Below are positions 10,801 through 21,285 of a stretch of 64,000 nucleotides of DNA, in pieces. Numbering within the stretch: the stretch's first letter is position 1; the number at the start of each line of letters is the position of its first letter. The notes below the pieces were generated by a model, which ran no database searches, was not told where the DNA came from, and worked only from the letters and a program-made list of their open reading frames with translations. The position numbers and the translations under genes are program-made. Source of the DNA: Pisaster brevispinus (Eukaryota; Echinodermata; Asteroidea; Forcipulatida; Asteriidae); contig JAMKCF010000008.1 in assembly GCA_023634235.1 (NCBI GenBank), forward strand, positions 16,489,558-16,553,557. The letters run 5' to 3'.

Positions 10801-12948
10801 CCTCCGAAAGCACTGAATATGTATACAGTGCTTAGAATCACACATGTGTATAGGGGTAAAGAGATCTTTATCCTCGATGCATTTCTGACATCAATTGGAT
10901 AGATAGTTTATTGTCCAATTCTCATAAACTACTCTGCATGTACATGCAGCTCACGTGCAATATTTCCCTTTTACACTGAGGAAAGGTTTTTTGAGAGGTC
11001 TGGGATGACGCGCATCAGAAACAACAGGTTTGACCTCATAATGACCGTCACGATGACTTTGTGGGTCAAACTTGACCTCAAATCAGTCAAATCAGAATCA
11101 GATTCCCTGACCCTAAAAACCCCTAAAAAGTTGTTTCATTTATGATTCTGGCTCTTTTAGTTTCACTGCGGTTGACCTCTGACCCGGATGCCGGCTATAT
11201 TGAATTTTGGCCAAATTGGGGGCGTTGGGGGCGCCTTTCTTGGCGCTTGGCAAAAATCGAAAAAGGTATCATAGAAGGAGCATCTGTGCCAAATTTGGTG
11301 CTTTTGGAAAAATTTCAACCAAACAGCCCACAATAGTGCCCTAACATCCCTGACTATTTGTTTCTCTGGATAATAAACTTGTAGTTATTTTACTCAAAAT
11401 ACACCTAAACAGAAATATTTCACTGTTAAAATGCAGTGTTGCACTCTTCCAGATTCTTTTTGTAAAGCAGCTTTATTATTTTGTCACTTTTCAACAGGAA
11501 GAGTCTTTAATAATCGCTCCAATTGATGATTCACCAAAGCCACCTCCATGCAGAGTTACCATCACGTATCCTGTGATTAAAGCTGCGCGCTGTGCCATGT
11601 TTGCTTCCACTGGGGCTGGAAAAGCGGAAGTTGTTCAGGTAAACCAAGACAACACTTTCAATACTGTCACTAACAAACCCCAAAACAATTTGCAAAGTAC
11701 ATGTAAAAGTCAGCAGGGAATTTGTCATTTAGTATTGTGCCTTGAGTGATATTTTATCTGGTGACCCATTTTTGTCCTTATTTATTTGTTGAACTAGCTT
11801 TAAATTTTGTTGTTTATATTTCCCAAGGTCTGTTTGCCAACTCTTTGCCCTTTTGCTGGACAAAAACTGCAGGTTATTTGGGGGTACATTTTATATAAAG
11901 AGAGTTGATTTTGAGTGACTTCAAATACTATAATTCTATTGTTGGGTTGCTAGAAGCATAGTTTATTTTTTTGCCATCTAGTGAACATTAATCAATTTAA
12001 AAGATCTCACAGAAACATTATTTTGTGCTTATCTTAGAACGTGTGTAGCGTAACGTTTGTTATGATTAGGCGAGAGATTAGTCTTGGTTTAAGACCTTCC
12101 GATCATTTAAATCCCAGGACCCTGTTATTAATGTCCCAGAATCCATGGCCACAAGGGCAGTCTCACCCTAGACTACTATCACTGGGAGTAGGTATCCAGG
12201 GTGATAGAGGTTTGTGGTCGATGGCGACCTCTATCAACCTGGGAAATTAACAACAGGACTGTCTTGAGCCAAGAAGAACAAGACATTGCTTTCAATAGAT
12301 TGACATAACCCCTGCTCTTCATGCTCACCTGTCTGTCAACTGCACCCATGTGGACAGTGCACAACATGTGCCTCTTGAACTGTGTGTAAACACCTGCAGT
12401 CGAGGACCTCCTATTGTCCCTCTTTTGTCTGGATTTCTAACTTTTTGGCAACAGCTCCCATTGGTTTTGTACACAATTTCCAACTTTGGACCTTTACCTA
12501 TAAACCGGGGTCCCTATTAATTCCTCTTTTCTTATAGCTCCCCGACTTGAATGTGTTTACAAACTCACTCACACTTGACCCGCACATGTTCCCATTTTTG
12601 CATCCCTGTGTAGACTTTTCGTGTTCGTTTCTTTGTCCCTGTAATTAACATCCTCCCATAAACTTTATACACAACATTTCTTGTGGAGCATCCATCTCTT
12701 TAGAACTCCCCCCGTGGAGACCTTTTGTTCATGTTGTCTTTGGTCTTCATAAGGTAGCGAATATTAAAACAGCAATCCAAATAGCAGAAGCTGAAGATGA
12801 TAAAGATCTTGACTTTGTATTTATGCAGCGTGTTCTTGAAGGTAGTGAGAGCCCACTTCTACCAGCAGCAAGAGTGCAGTTAAATGAAGGTACAGTCCAC
12901 TGGTTCCTGGATAAAGCCGCTGCTGGAAACCTCCAAGCAAAGTACTGA
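7809..12948 (+). CDS. PGLS: 6-phosphogluconolactonase
   Basis: This enzyme hydrolyses 6-phosphoglucono-delta-lactone to 6-phosphogluconate, step two of the oxidative pentose phosphate pathway, in the cytosol. Four exons, 7809-8069, 9515-9724, 11498-11638 and 12754-12948, all join in phase 0 at GT/AG sites and give 268 residues (human PGLS is about 258). The start is ATG in CCATAATGGCG, preceded by no other in-frame ATG in good context. Family motifs are SGGS (residues 41-44), the CDERLVPF segment (69-76) and the [14 protein letters not shown] signature (139-152) carrying the conserved His145. The C-terminus has the typical HWFLDKAAA helix. Introns 1 and 2 hold several palindromic MITEs. The gene is convergent with the GH1 gene 1.7 kb downstream. 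It looks intact, with no signal peptide. Confidence 0.97.
8293..8394. repeat. Short palindromic MITE ('CTGGCACCGGC' ends)
   Basis: The ends CTGGCACCGGCTTTTTTT and AAAGAAAGCCGGTGCCAG are inverted copies about 18 bp long around an AT-rich centre. It lies in PGLS intron 1. Confidence 0.7.
8544..8671. repeat. Palindromic MITE with 'GTTCCGCTATCGTCTCCACG' core
   Basis: The left part runs CTATTCCTAG...AGAACTATG...GTTCCGCTATCG, and the right part is its inverse ending CATAGTTCTAGGAGTAG. A better-preserved copy of the same family is at 45771-45882. It lies in PGLS intron 1. Confidence 0.8.
9909..10078. repeat. Palindromic MITE with 'CACACCCACCATTACGTC' arms
   Basis: The left arm (ACCGTGTAAATAATAGAC, CACACCCACCATTACGTC) is repeated in inverse at 10020-10077 (GACGTAATTGTGGGTGTGTC, CTATTTACAC, CGGTTCC). 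The centre contains a poly-C run. It lies in PGLS intron 2, directly next to the coding-like fragment at 10079-10375. Confidence 0.75.
10079..10375 (+). other. Coding-like fragment of unknown origin between two MITEs
   Basis: This stretch stays open in one frame from the end of the left MITE to the start of the right one, about 98 residues. Its composition is protein-like and its base content is less AT-rich than the surrounding intron (residues include [20 protein letters not shown] and [15 protein letters not shown]). It has no start in strong context and no clear splice sites, and I do not recognise a family. It may be a captured exon or retrocopied fragment in PGLS intron 2. It could also be a chance frame, because the opposite strand is also open for 68 codons. 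Confidence 0.3.
10376..10545. repeat. Palindromic MITE with 'GGGCCCAAT(C/T)TCATAGAGCTG' ends
   Basis: The ends GGGCCCAATCTCATAGAGCT and AGCTCTATGAAATTGGGCCC are inverted copies, and the GCTTAAGCA words inside are also opposed. The element is 170 bp. It lies in PGLS intron 2. I recall this palindrome as common in echinoderm genomes. Confidence 0.85.
10665..10870. repeat. SINE-like repeat, second copy
   Basis: It shares the order GGTAGTCTAACGCTTA...ACATCTGCTCTAGAATG...TATACAGTGCTT...ACACATGTGTATAGGG with the copy at 2786-2975. The tRNA-like part is more decayed. It lies in PGLS intron 2. Confidence 0.45.
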
Positions 12949-14682
12949 GGAAGCTTCTACTAGTGAGAATTTAGTTGCAACCCATAAGGGTAAGGAGAAT
13001 CTGTAAACCGTGTCATACTGTTTACAAACAAAGTGACTTTGTGCATTCCAGTGTGTTTCCTGGCAGGCAAGATTCTACACCGACAATGTTGCGGTTCCAA
13101 CAAAAGTGTTATACAAAATATCAGTTGATCAAATTGTTTGACATGACACATTGCTTTATATCAAAACTTGAGTACTGACATTAGATTTTATGTTTTCATC
13201 CCTGAAGTCAGATGTGACACATCTTTCATCCTGTGTGCAAATTGTGCCTGCAGGAAGTCCAGGCTCTGTGGGTTCTTTGTGAACATGTGATGTCAAAGGG
13301 CCAAGGTCAATTGGCAATCAGTTTACTAGCGATAGAAGAGATTATTGATGATATTGTATTTATTAAAGATGCTTATTTCTGGATTGAAGAGAGAGAAAGA
13401 TGATGAAACTTTGATATACACTCACATTAAGAAGGTTTTATTTGCTCTTTAAAGTTTGTTTTGTTGTGGCAAATTAATTAAATATATATTTTTTAATCAA
13501 ATATAAATTGTCAAATAGCACAACTTTGAAAAGTATTTTTTTCGTTGAGTTACCATACCAATAAGGAATGAAGTATGCAAAAAACAAAACAACAACAAAC
13601 AAACACAAACTAAGTATGGTGTGACGTTTCAACCCTAGCAGAGTCTTTCTCAAGGGCCAACATCAAGGGCACCATCATTTGTTGCATTTATGCCGCAGTC
13701 GATTTCTGTTGCTAAGTTTGCAGCTACTATTTTCAGTTTTGAAGTAGAAATTATTTGTAATAGTTTAGGAGATGCAAGGTCAACTCCTTCCTTGCTTTAT
13801 TTTATTGGGTCAGGAATGGGTTTGGAATCTGTTTGAATTTCACTTGATCCTCATTTCAATGATGATTAAATGGGTGGTACTAGAGCTATATTTTTGTACA
13901 TCTTAAAATGTCAAATTAATCGCAAATAAAAAACAATATATGCACTTGTTTTTGATTGACATGTAACCGTTTCTTAGTTACCGAGTTTAGTTGCGGCAGC
14001 TGTTTGAAAAATCTACTGCACACTACGCCACTCCCTTTAAAATTGAAGTAAATAAAAAAATAATCAATTATATAAATACAAATAGGGGATTTTTTTTATA
14101 AAGAACTAAATAAAACAAGTAAATAAAATGTATATTTAAGAAACGGGGGGGGGGCATACAGTCCCCAACTTTTAAAACCTATAAATATCATCAAGTTTTT
14201 CAAAGTAAGCATTTGTCTTCTTTGATCGGTGCGATCATCTCGTGCTTAACTAAGAAACTGCACTGCAATGAGTCATACTCTAATCTACACAGAGTATGAT
14301 TGTCTCATCTACGATGATGTATCGTTCTTTTCTATTTGTTTGTTTCGATGATCTTTCCAACATTGGAACTCGACAAAGCTCCCACACATAAACGCCAACC
14401 TGGCAACAGCCAATCTTTTAACGTCCATGATTATGAATTACACAAATCAATCAATCGTGAACCGGTAACTAGGCAACAATACTTATTCTAGTCATTATGA
14501 ACTCAGCGGTAAGCTCGGTTAGATTCTGACCCACAACCTTGTGATTGTAAGTCCTGCAGTTTGTCCCACTTGACCACGGTGACGCTGTCTTAAAGTGACT
14601 CTGATAAAATCCATTATTAAGTTACTTGCTTGAATTTGTGCTCTTACTTTCGCAATGACATATTTTTTACTTTGATTGCAGT
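12949..14682. other. Region between two convergent genes, no gene seen
   Basis: This holds the PGLS 3' untranslated region and unassigned sequence, with a poly-G run at 14144-14154. At 13618-13655 the minus strand reads TTGAGAAAGACTCTGCTAGG then GTTGAAACGTCAC, a motif I associate with decayed Penelope-type element ends. No open frame has a recognisable domain. Confidence 0.55.
13925..13930 (+). terminator. Possible PGLS polyadenylation signal
   Basis: AATAAA lies 977 bp after the PGLS stop codon. Other AATAAA words occur nearby in this AT-rich DNA (for example about 14048), so the assignment is tentative. Confidence 0.25.
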
Positions 14683-17400
14683 TTATTTTGGCTGTGACGG
14701 TATAAAGCCGTTGTTGTTTATTATCTCGGCGAATGTTTTAGCTGATTCTCTCGGTGTGCGAGGTCGCTCGGGGTCATCAAAGTTGACCTCGTAAAGACCA
14801 AACTTCTCACGGTAGCCTTCTGCCCATTCAAAGTTATCCATGAGTGACCAAGCGAAGTAACCCTTCACGTTCACGCCGTCAATCAGGTGGGCTGAAAAAT
14901 GTAAAAGAGATACCATACTTACTACTGTTATACACCATATGTGAGCTGCCATTGTCATGTAGACACCGATTAACCCTGCAGCTACACATGTAGGGTCCTG
15001 TTTGGTTGCAACGCCCCATGTGAGTTTGTTTCGTTGTCAGCATGATTTTTCCATGTGTTAAAGGAGTTTGTTTTTCCTTTTTTTTGGTACGATGTTTAAT
15101 TTTTTTTTTTTTTATACACCGTATAATAATAAGGGTTAATTTAAGCTCCTTTGTTTGCTTAACTAATTTTTATAGTTTAAGTTTTTACGAGTTAGTTTCA
15201 TCTGTCGTTGACGATTGACATACCGATCTTGTACACAAAGGATGCTAGCAGAAATTTGTCCTGCCCAATTTTACCCAAATCACTTACCCCTATTGATTAA
15301 CGTGTGGCATGGTCCAGCTTAGGATATCATGGCATATAAGCTGACCAGTGTGTATACACGATGTGATAAAGACAATGGATACATTTAAATATGTTCACAT
15401 GTGCTGCCAGTAGCCCTTACTGCAGGGTTTTCAAGTTAATTTAAAATCACTTGCGACCTGTGCCCCGTGTGCTTTGAAAAGGGTGCTCAGTAGTTAGTGA
15501 AATATTGTGGAGATGCGATGTCGGAAATAAGAGAACTAAAAGCAAATCACTGACATTATTGTGCTTTAAGTAGTATAAAGAAATTCAAATCGTTCCTTAA
15601 CAAGTGGATTTGACTGTTGTTTGCCATTGGGAGTGATTCGGTGATTCAAGTACTACCCTTAACGTCTCGACTCTTAGTGCTTCCTACCTTTGAGTACCTC
15701 ATTTATGTAGGCCTTGAAGTACTTGACTCTTAACTCATCCTTGATGTCCATCTCACTCTGTGACATCCCATTCTCTGTGATGTAAATGGGTACCTCGCCG
15801 TAATTCTCCTTGATCCATCCTAGCAGCCTCCTCATACCCCAGGGTACTATGCTCAGCCACGACGAGGCAGCTTTCGGCCATGTGTCATCTTTAGTCAACT
15901 CAATATCGCAGTCTAAGGTGAAGCTAGCTATGCGGGGATGAGCTGTAGCCTTATGACTAACGTAGGATGTTGTGTAGTGATTCAAACCCAAGAAGTCGAA
16001 CGTCCCAACGATCATTCTTTTCTCACTCTCTGAAAACTGAGGAAGTCTGGCTGTTGAAAGGCCCTGGAGACGACTTACATTGGCGACGTATTCCTTCATC
16101 ACTTCGGGATAATCACCATTGACTAACACTGGATGTGCAAACCAGCCGAGGGAGAGGGTAGCTGCTCTCTGGGCAGCCAGTTTGTCATCTTCAGAGTCAG
16201 TCTTCGGTTCAAACCAATCTGAGTTGAAGGCAATGGAAACCTTTCCCTGTTGCTTCGAACGATACTTGTCATCGTATAGGTGCCAGGCTTGCGCATGGGC
16301 TTTGATTAGTATGTGCCCAGCCCTGTACGCTCCGTATCCACTGTGCTTCAGTCCAGGAGCATGGGAACCAATCTCGTAACCATGTGTTGTAAAAACTAAA
16401 GGCTCGTTAAACGTGATCCAAAGCTTTACTTTGGCGCCAAATTCACTGAAGCAGATATCAGCGTAGTCACTGAAATACACAGCCATCATGTCATTCTCCC
16501 AGCCACCAATGTCCTGAAGGGCTTGAGGAAGATCCCAATGGTAGAGAGTCACCATAGGTTCAATTCCAGCCACTTCTAAGGCAGTGAGAACTCTCTTGTA
16601 GTAATCCACACCAGCTTGGTTGAAGCTCTCGAGAGTACCCGTTGGAAGAATCCGAGGCCAAGAGATAGAGAAGCGGTATGCCTTCACTCCAAGCTCTTTC
16701 AGCATTTCTACATCTCTTTCTACCTTGTTGTAGCTGTCACATGTAATATCCCCTGTCTGATTCTGGTAGACTTTGCCTTCTGAATGACTGAAAGAATCCC
16801 AGATACTTGGACCCTTCCCGTCCACATCACAAGCACCTTCAATCTGGTAAGAGGCAGTTGCTACTCCCCACAAGAAATCCTCGGGAAACTTGCCGTGCAG
16901 AAGTGCGTCCCTCTCCGGGTTTTGGAAAGCCTCCAAGATGAATTTTCCTCCAGCTAAAAATTAAATAAGAAAAAACAAGTAAAGAAGAGAACTTATTGAT
17001 CATGCAGGTTTTTTTTTATTGAAATGGGACTGGCATTCAAATGGCCACGACCAGAAAGATAAGTTGATGATCTGGAAAACGCTGTACTAACTTTGAAAGA
17101 TGATGTCAATGAGTGACTTTTGGTGACACTAGGTAGCAGTAGACTTACCAGGTAAATCCATTGTTTTCGTAAACGTGCGCAAATTTATCTGATAAGTCTG
17201 CTGCCAATTAGCGTTCCGAAGTCTCCCATGTTGCAAACATTGCAAAGCACTGTTACCATAAGGACATTTTGAAATTATGTGAATAGTTATGCCTAGATTC
17301 CGGATTGTGAAACATATAAACAGATAATGATACAATACAGTGTTAATTCTGATGAGAATTGAGTTACACCATGCCCATAGAAAAGCTTACCTTTATCCAT
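14683..17400 (-). CDS. GH1 family beta-glucosidase, cytosolic/lactase-like
   Basis: This retaining beta-glycosidase of glycoside hydrolase family 1 probably acts on beta-glucosides or beta-galactosides. Exons on the minus strand are 17400-17391 (ATGGATAAAG), 16953-15688 and 14891-14683. Both junctions split a codon after its first base and restore family sequence exactly, giving 494 residues, the usual length of one GH1 domain. Signature elements are the N-terminal FPEDFLWGVATASYQIEGA, the acid/base in WITFNEPL (Glu about 187), the nucleophile in IYITENG (Glu about 397) and the C-terminal GYFAWSLMDNFEWAEGY. There is no signal peptide, so it resembles the cytosolic GBA3 type more than secreted lactase, although the sequence also matches lactase repeats well. 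The gene appears intact. Intron 1 carries a MITE (17109-17229). The exact substrate cannot be read from the sequence. Confidence 0.95.
17109..17229. repeat. Palindromic MITE in GH1 intron 1
   Basis: The left end (GACTTTTGGTGACACTAGGT, AGACTTACCAGGTAAA) is the inverse of the right end (GATAAGTCTGCTGCCAATTA, GTCTCCCAT). It is the same family as 43029-43173 and the partial copy at 1289-1345. Confidence 0.8.
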
Positions 17401-18373
17401 TTTGCTCGATGTCTTTATCTAAACTCGGCTTTCGGTATAATGAGTGAGGTTTGCGAAACAGAACCAGACGTTGTCTACAACATGTTGATCCGCTTTTGTT
17501 GACAATGCCACATTTTATTCAGTCGCAAGATAAGGTCGGTTTGTCCCTTCAGTGTGATTCGGTTCCGATCTATAAATTTGTACAACATTCATGTATGAAA
17601 TAACAACATGATTTGTGTTGAAATGAGTAGTGGCAAAAGTGTCATAAGTTGGCAAGGATTGCCGCGCTTGTACTAACAACCGAAGAGTCTGAACCGAGCA
17701 ATGTTAGTGTCAAAGAAAGATTATTTGACATTAAAGTTCGGTTTCTCCATAATGTTATACTCGGTGTCATGCGGGTCGAACGCGTCTTGGATTTGATAAT
17801 TATCTAGTCGTCATTAAGATAATTATTAACCTTTGGACTTTTATATAGTAATCACATCATTGTATGAGCCTACATTACTGATAGGCTGCCTCTTCCGTCT
17901 ACATAATCACTACCCCCCCCCCCTGCAGGGATAATAGCCCTCCCGGAAATGCAATGGAGTGGGCTTATCTGGACGGATGGGTAAATTAAGATTGTTTTGT
18001 GAAAGAGTTATGCACTGATATTAGTTTTGCTATAACAGCAACAGTTCACGTGCTTCCACGGAGGGTTTAAAATAAATAAACAATAAACAATAATACATTT
18101 ATATAGTGCCAAATCTGTTTTTGTAAAATGCTCTAACGCGCTTCACAAAACGCATAAAAAGGTAAATAAAAAAGCATACAAAAATACATAGGAATAATTA
18201 AATTAAAATTGAAAAATTAAATGACAACAAAATCCCACTGACAACACGTGCTTCAGTTTAAAGCAAAATGATAACGCATGTTCCTGTTAAATCGATTCGT
18301 TAAAGTGGAACATGTAATCCATTTACGTCAACAAAATACGCCAGCACGGGCAGTTATAATTCAAAAAGTTTTT
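17401..18373. other. Upstream of the GH1 gene, no further gene seen
   Basis: This contains the GH1 5' flank. A short AT-rich repeat relic at about 18073-18190 (AATACATTTATATAGTGCC, GCGCTTCACAAAACGCATAA) resembles tails of dispersed marine-invertebrate repeats. A poly-C run lies at 17912-17923. Confidence 0.5.
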
Positions 18374-18642
18374 TCCAAGCTTTCACGTCGTTGTACTACG
18401 TAGATGTTGAAAGTACAAAATTCGTGAATTTCCAGCACCATATGTGGCTCTGTAAGTGACGATGTGAGTTCCCGCGGTGAAGAACCATTGTCTGGTGTCT
18501 CATTACAGTCGGTTGAACCCCAGAGTTGTCTATGGCTGTTGGCTCTTCCCATTGAACCAACGCAGAGCTGTTCCCATCGGGTATGACCTTATAGTTATGT
18601 CCTTAGGACAAGTAGTGGTGAATTCGGGACTGTGTGCATCCA
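18374..18642 (-). pseudogene. Decayed HYR (hyalin repeat) domain exon
   Basis: On the minus strand a good acceptor (TTGTTTGTTTCAG) is followed by a sequence that reads as one HYR domain only if the frame is changed several times. The order is DAHSPEFTTTCPKDITI, then LVQWEEPTAIDNSG, then TPDNGS, then TAGTHIVTYRATYGAGNS, then CTFNIYVVQ. These blocks occur in the correct order for the roughly 85-residue immunoglobulin-like HYR fold found in hyalin and other extracellular proteins. At least three indels break it, so it cannot be a working exon as written. No neighbouring HYR exons were found. It is most likely a relic of a duplicated exon from a large extracellular gene; sequencing error would have to be repeated to explain it. 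Confidence 0.7.
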
Positions 18643-21285
18643 CTGAAACAAACAAGAGATCATGAGAAATGGTGTACAACTGAAAGATGACCCAACTGGA
18701 ACTGCACCCACAAGTTTAAACACACACAAACCCACCCACACAAAACAGTAAATAAACACCACCAACAACACCTTTTTTATTATTTAACGAGGACAGTTTT
18801 TTCCCTGTCTCGGGAGCATTCGATACTCTTTAAGCCGATTTTGTTATTATTTAAACATGTATTATAAGCACTTTGTTTATGTAAAAGGATTTGTGCTTTT
18901 TGTTTTAGAATGTTATATTACACCGGTACCAAGGACAATATTAACCAAATTAAAAACAACTCCATTTCTATTGCTTTTTATTCTCTATGAGTGACCGGTT
19001 ATGATGCAAGGTTGAAAAGATCAGTGAGCAGTTATCATTGTTATATATTTCTGGTAATAAAACCAAGGATGCCTCGTGATTGAGTTATCTTAGTGACAAC
19101 ACCGGTACCAAGGACAATATTAACAAAATTAAAAACAACTCCATTTCTATTGCTTTTTATTCTCTATGAGTGACCGGTTATGATGCAAGGTTGAAAAGAT
19201 CAGTGAGCAGTTATCATTGTTATATATTTCTGGTAATAAAACCAAGGATGCCTCGTGATTGAGTTATCTTAGTGACAACACCTCGCAAGCCTGAGGAAAC
19301 CTGTATACAAGGGTGCTTGCATGTGAACCAGAAACACAGGTTTAGGGCCTAACCTCAACTCTAATTTCACGATAAGTGATGAATGCTGAATACCCCAACT
19401 GTATTTTGTTTCCCCCAATTGCCATTTATTTTATCCGACTATTTAAAAAGGTGACTTTAACAATTAGTACCGTAACTGGGTATAACTTTCAGCCAAATCT
19501 ACATATATCTCCAACTGCGGCTATACAGTTGTTAATACAGCTTTTTGGGAAACCAGGCACTTATAGAAAAATGCTTCTTTTACTTAAGGTACATGTGTCG
19601 CCCTCGCTGGCCGATTTTGGGTGGTAATGATGACTCTAGCATGACTAAAACAAGGTCTTCCAAACGTAGAATAGAAGCATCCATAAGCAATCTCCCGCAA
19701 ATTCGGTCCGATTTGTGGTTCCATGAATTAAGTATTAAATCATGACAGCTAGGACTAATTTCAGCTGTATATTGTGTACTGAACAAATTAGTCTGTAATT
19801 TTTTTCTACAGCTTTGAGTATACATGTAGTATAAAAAACAACAACATTATATTCACATGTGGTAGAAAACAAAGATATCGATTGATGGAATCTCTATTAT
19901 TCACAATTTAAACAATGTCCGAGTATCAGTCCGTTTCTCGTACAGCGTATATGTGGCGCGTCGACGACCCATCTACATCATCTCGATTTCATTAATTGTT
20001 TAATTGTTTAAACAGGCCAACCTCGGTCAACTATATTTAGAGTTACATAATTTGAAGATAATGTTCTGCTTCACAGTGTTCTTTTGTAAAGATTATTATT
20101 GACGAATATTTTGACTAGTCGGTATATCATTTAGCAGTTATTGAGGGGCAAATATTGTGCTCTTTTGTTTTACTACCTCTAGTATTCGAAAAAGTTTTTA
20201 GTTAAGAAAAAATAATAAAATGAAAAAATAACAAATCGTTTTCTTTTCAAAAAAATGTATGTTTTACTGCAAACATGCAGTTTGAATTTATGGCAGCAGA
20301 TTGTGCAGCAAATGGAACAGACGCTTAAATTAAATACGTTGTTGATCACGGACAATAATGAGTACTTACAATTCATGGCTTAAATCACAATAACTGCTGA
20401 CTGTTTAACAAGCCTTATTTCCAGGGCCCGCTTAAGGGCCCCGTACCCAACGCCGTGAAAGGTGTTGGGCTCGCATTTTGCCCCCTTCCCTAAACACTTT
20501 AGCATCAGAACCACCGTTGTTCAGTGGCCATCCTCGTTCAGATTTTAGTTTACTTTAATGGACGATTTAATGGTAAGGGCTGCAGTTTGAGAACTTAAAA
20601 AATACTTTAATCGTTTAGACAATGAGCCATACAAAACTGAAACACATCTTAAGTTTCAGATTAAATTTGATTAAAGCATAATTACTGTAAAAAACACGAG
20701 CAATCGTTGTCACAAGCTGGGCCATTCAAAGGCAGGCATTGATTAACCTTGTGGCTCATTTTCAATTTCCCTTCAGGGTTGACTTGCCTACAGGTACAAT
20801 AATGAAATTAGCTCTTACCAACAACAAGCTATTGAATAGTGTTTCCATGCGCTCGTAAAATGTTATGCTCGCACGACTATTACGGTCAGCAAAATGCCGT
20901 TAAGGAGCTATTGATTCCGGGCAAAGCCTTCAAAAACTGCTCTGTTAATTCCGGGTATTTTTACTAAGAATTTATCAAAAGATTGACATAAACTGTTACT
21001 AAGAGGCAGTTATTATTCTCTGATGAGTTATTAATTCTGAACATGAAGTACCTTTTTAGTAGGTAATTTTTCACTTACACCGATGTGTTTAATCACTGTA
21101 TATCGGGTACTTTCCCGAGTTATGTAAAATCAAAAGAAACAAAAGAGTTTTTATTACAAAAATACTGTTTTTACTCAGTAAAATAACATGGGCGAACGGG
21201 AGGTAAATTAGACGAAAGCTGGGGGTATTTGTTAATCAACTATTCTGGTGATTTACTGTAATTACTGCAAACCACATACTCATTT
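18643..21285. other. Gene-free stretch with a tandem duplication
   Basis: No gene is recognised. It holds the 179-bp duplication at 18921-19280 and otherwise unique AT-rich sequence. Small frames at 19376-19745 match nothing I know. Confidence 0.5.
18921..19280. repeat. 179-bp direct tandem duplication (2 copies)
   Basis: The unit starting CACCGGTACCAAGGACAATA at 18921 starts again at 19100. The two units differ by about one base (ACCAAATT against ACAAAATT), which points to a recent duplication or assembly artefact. Confidence 0.9.
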
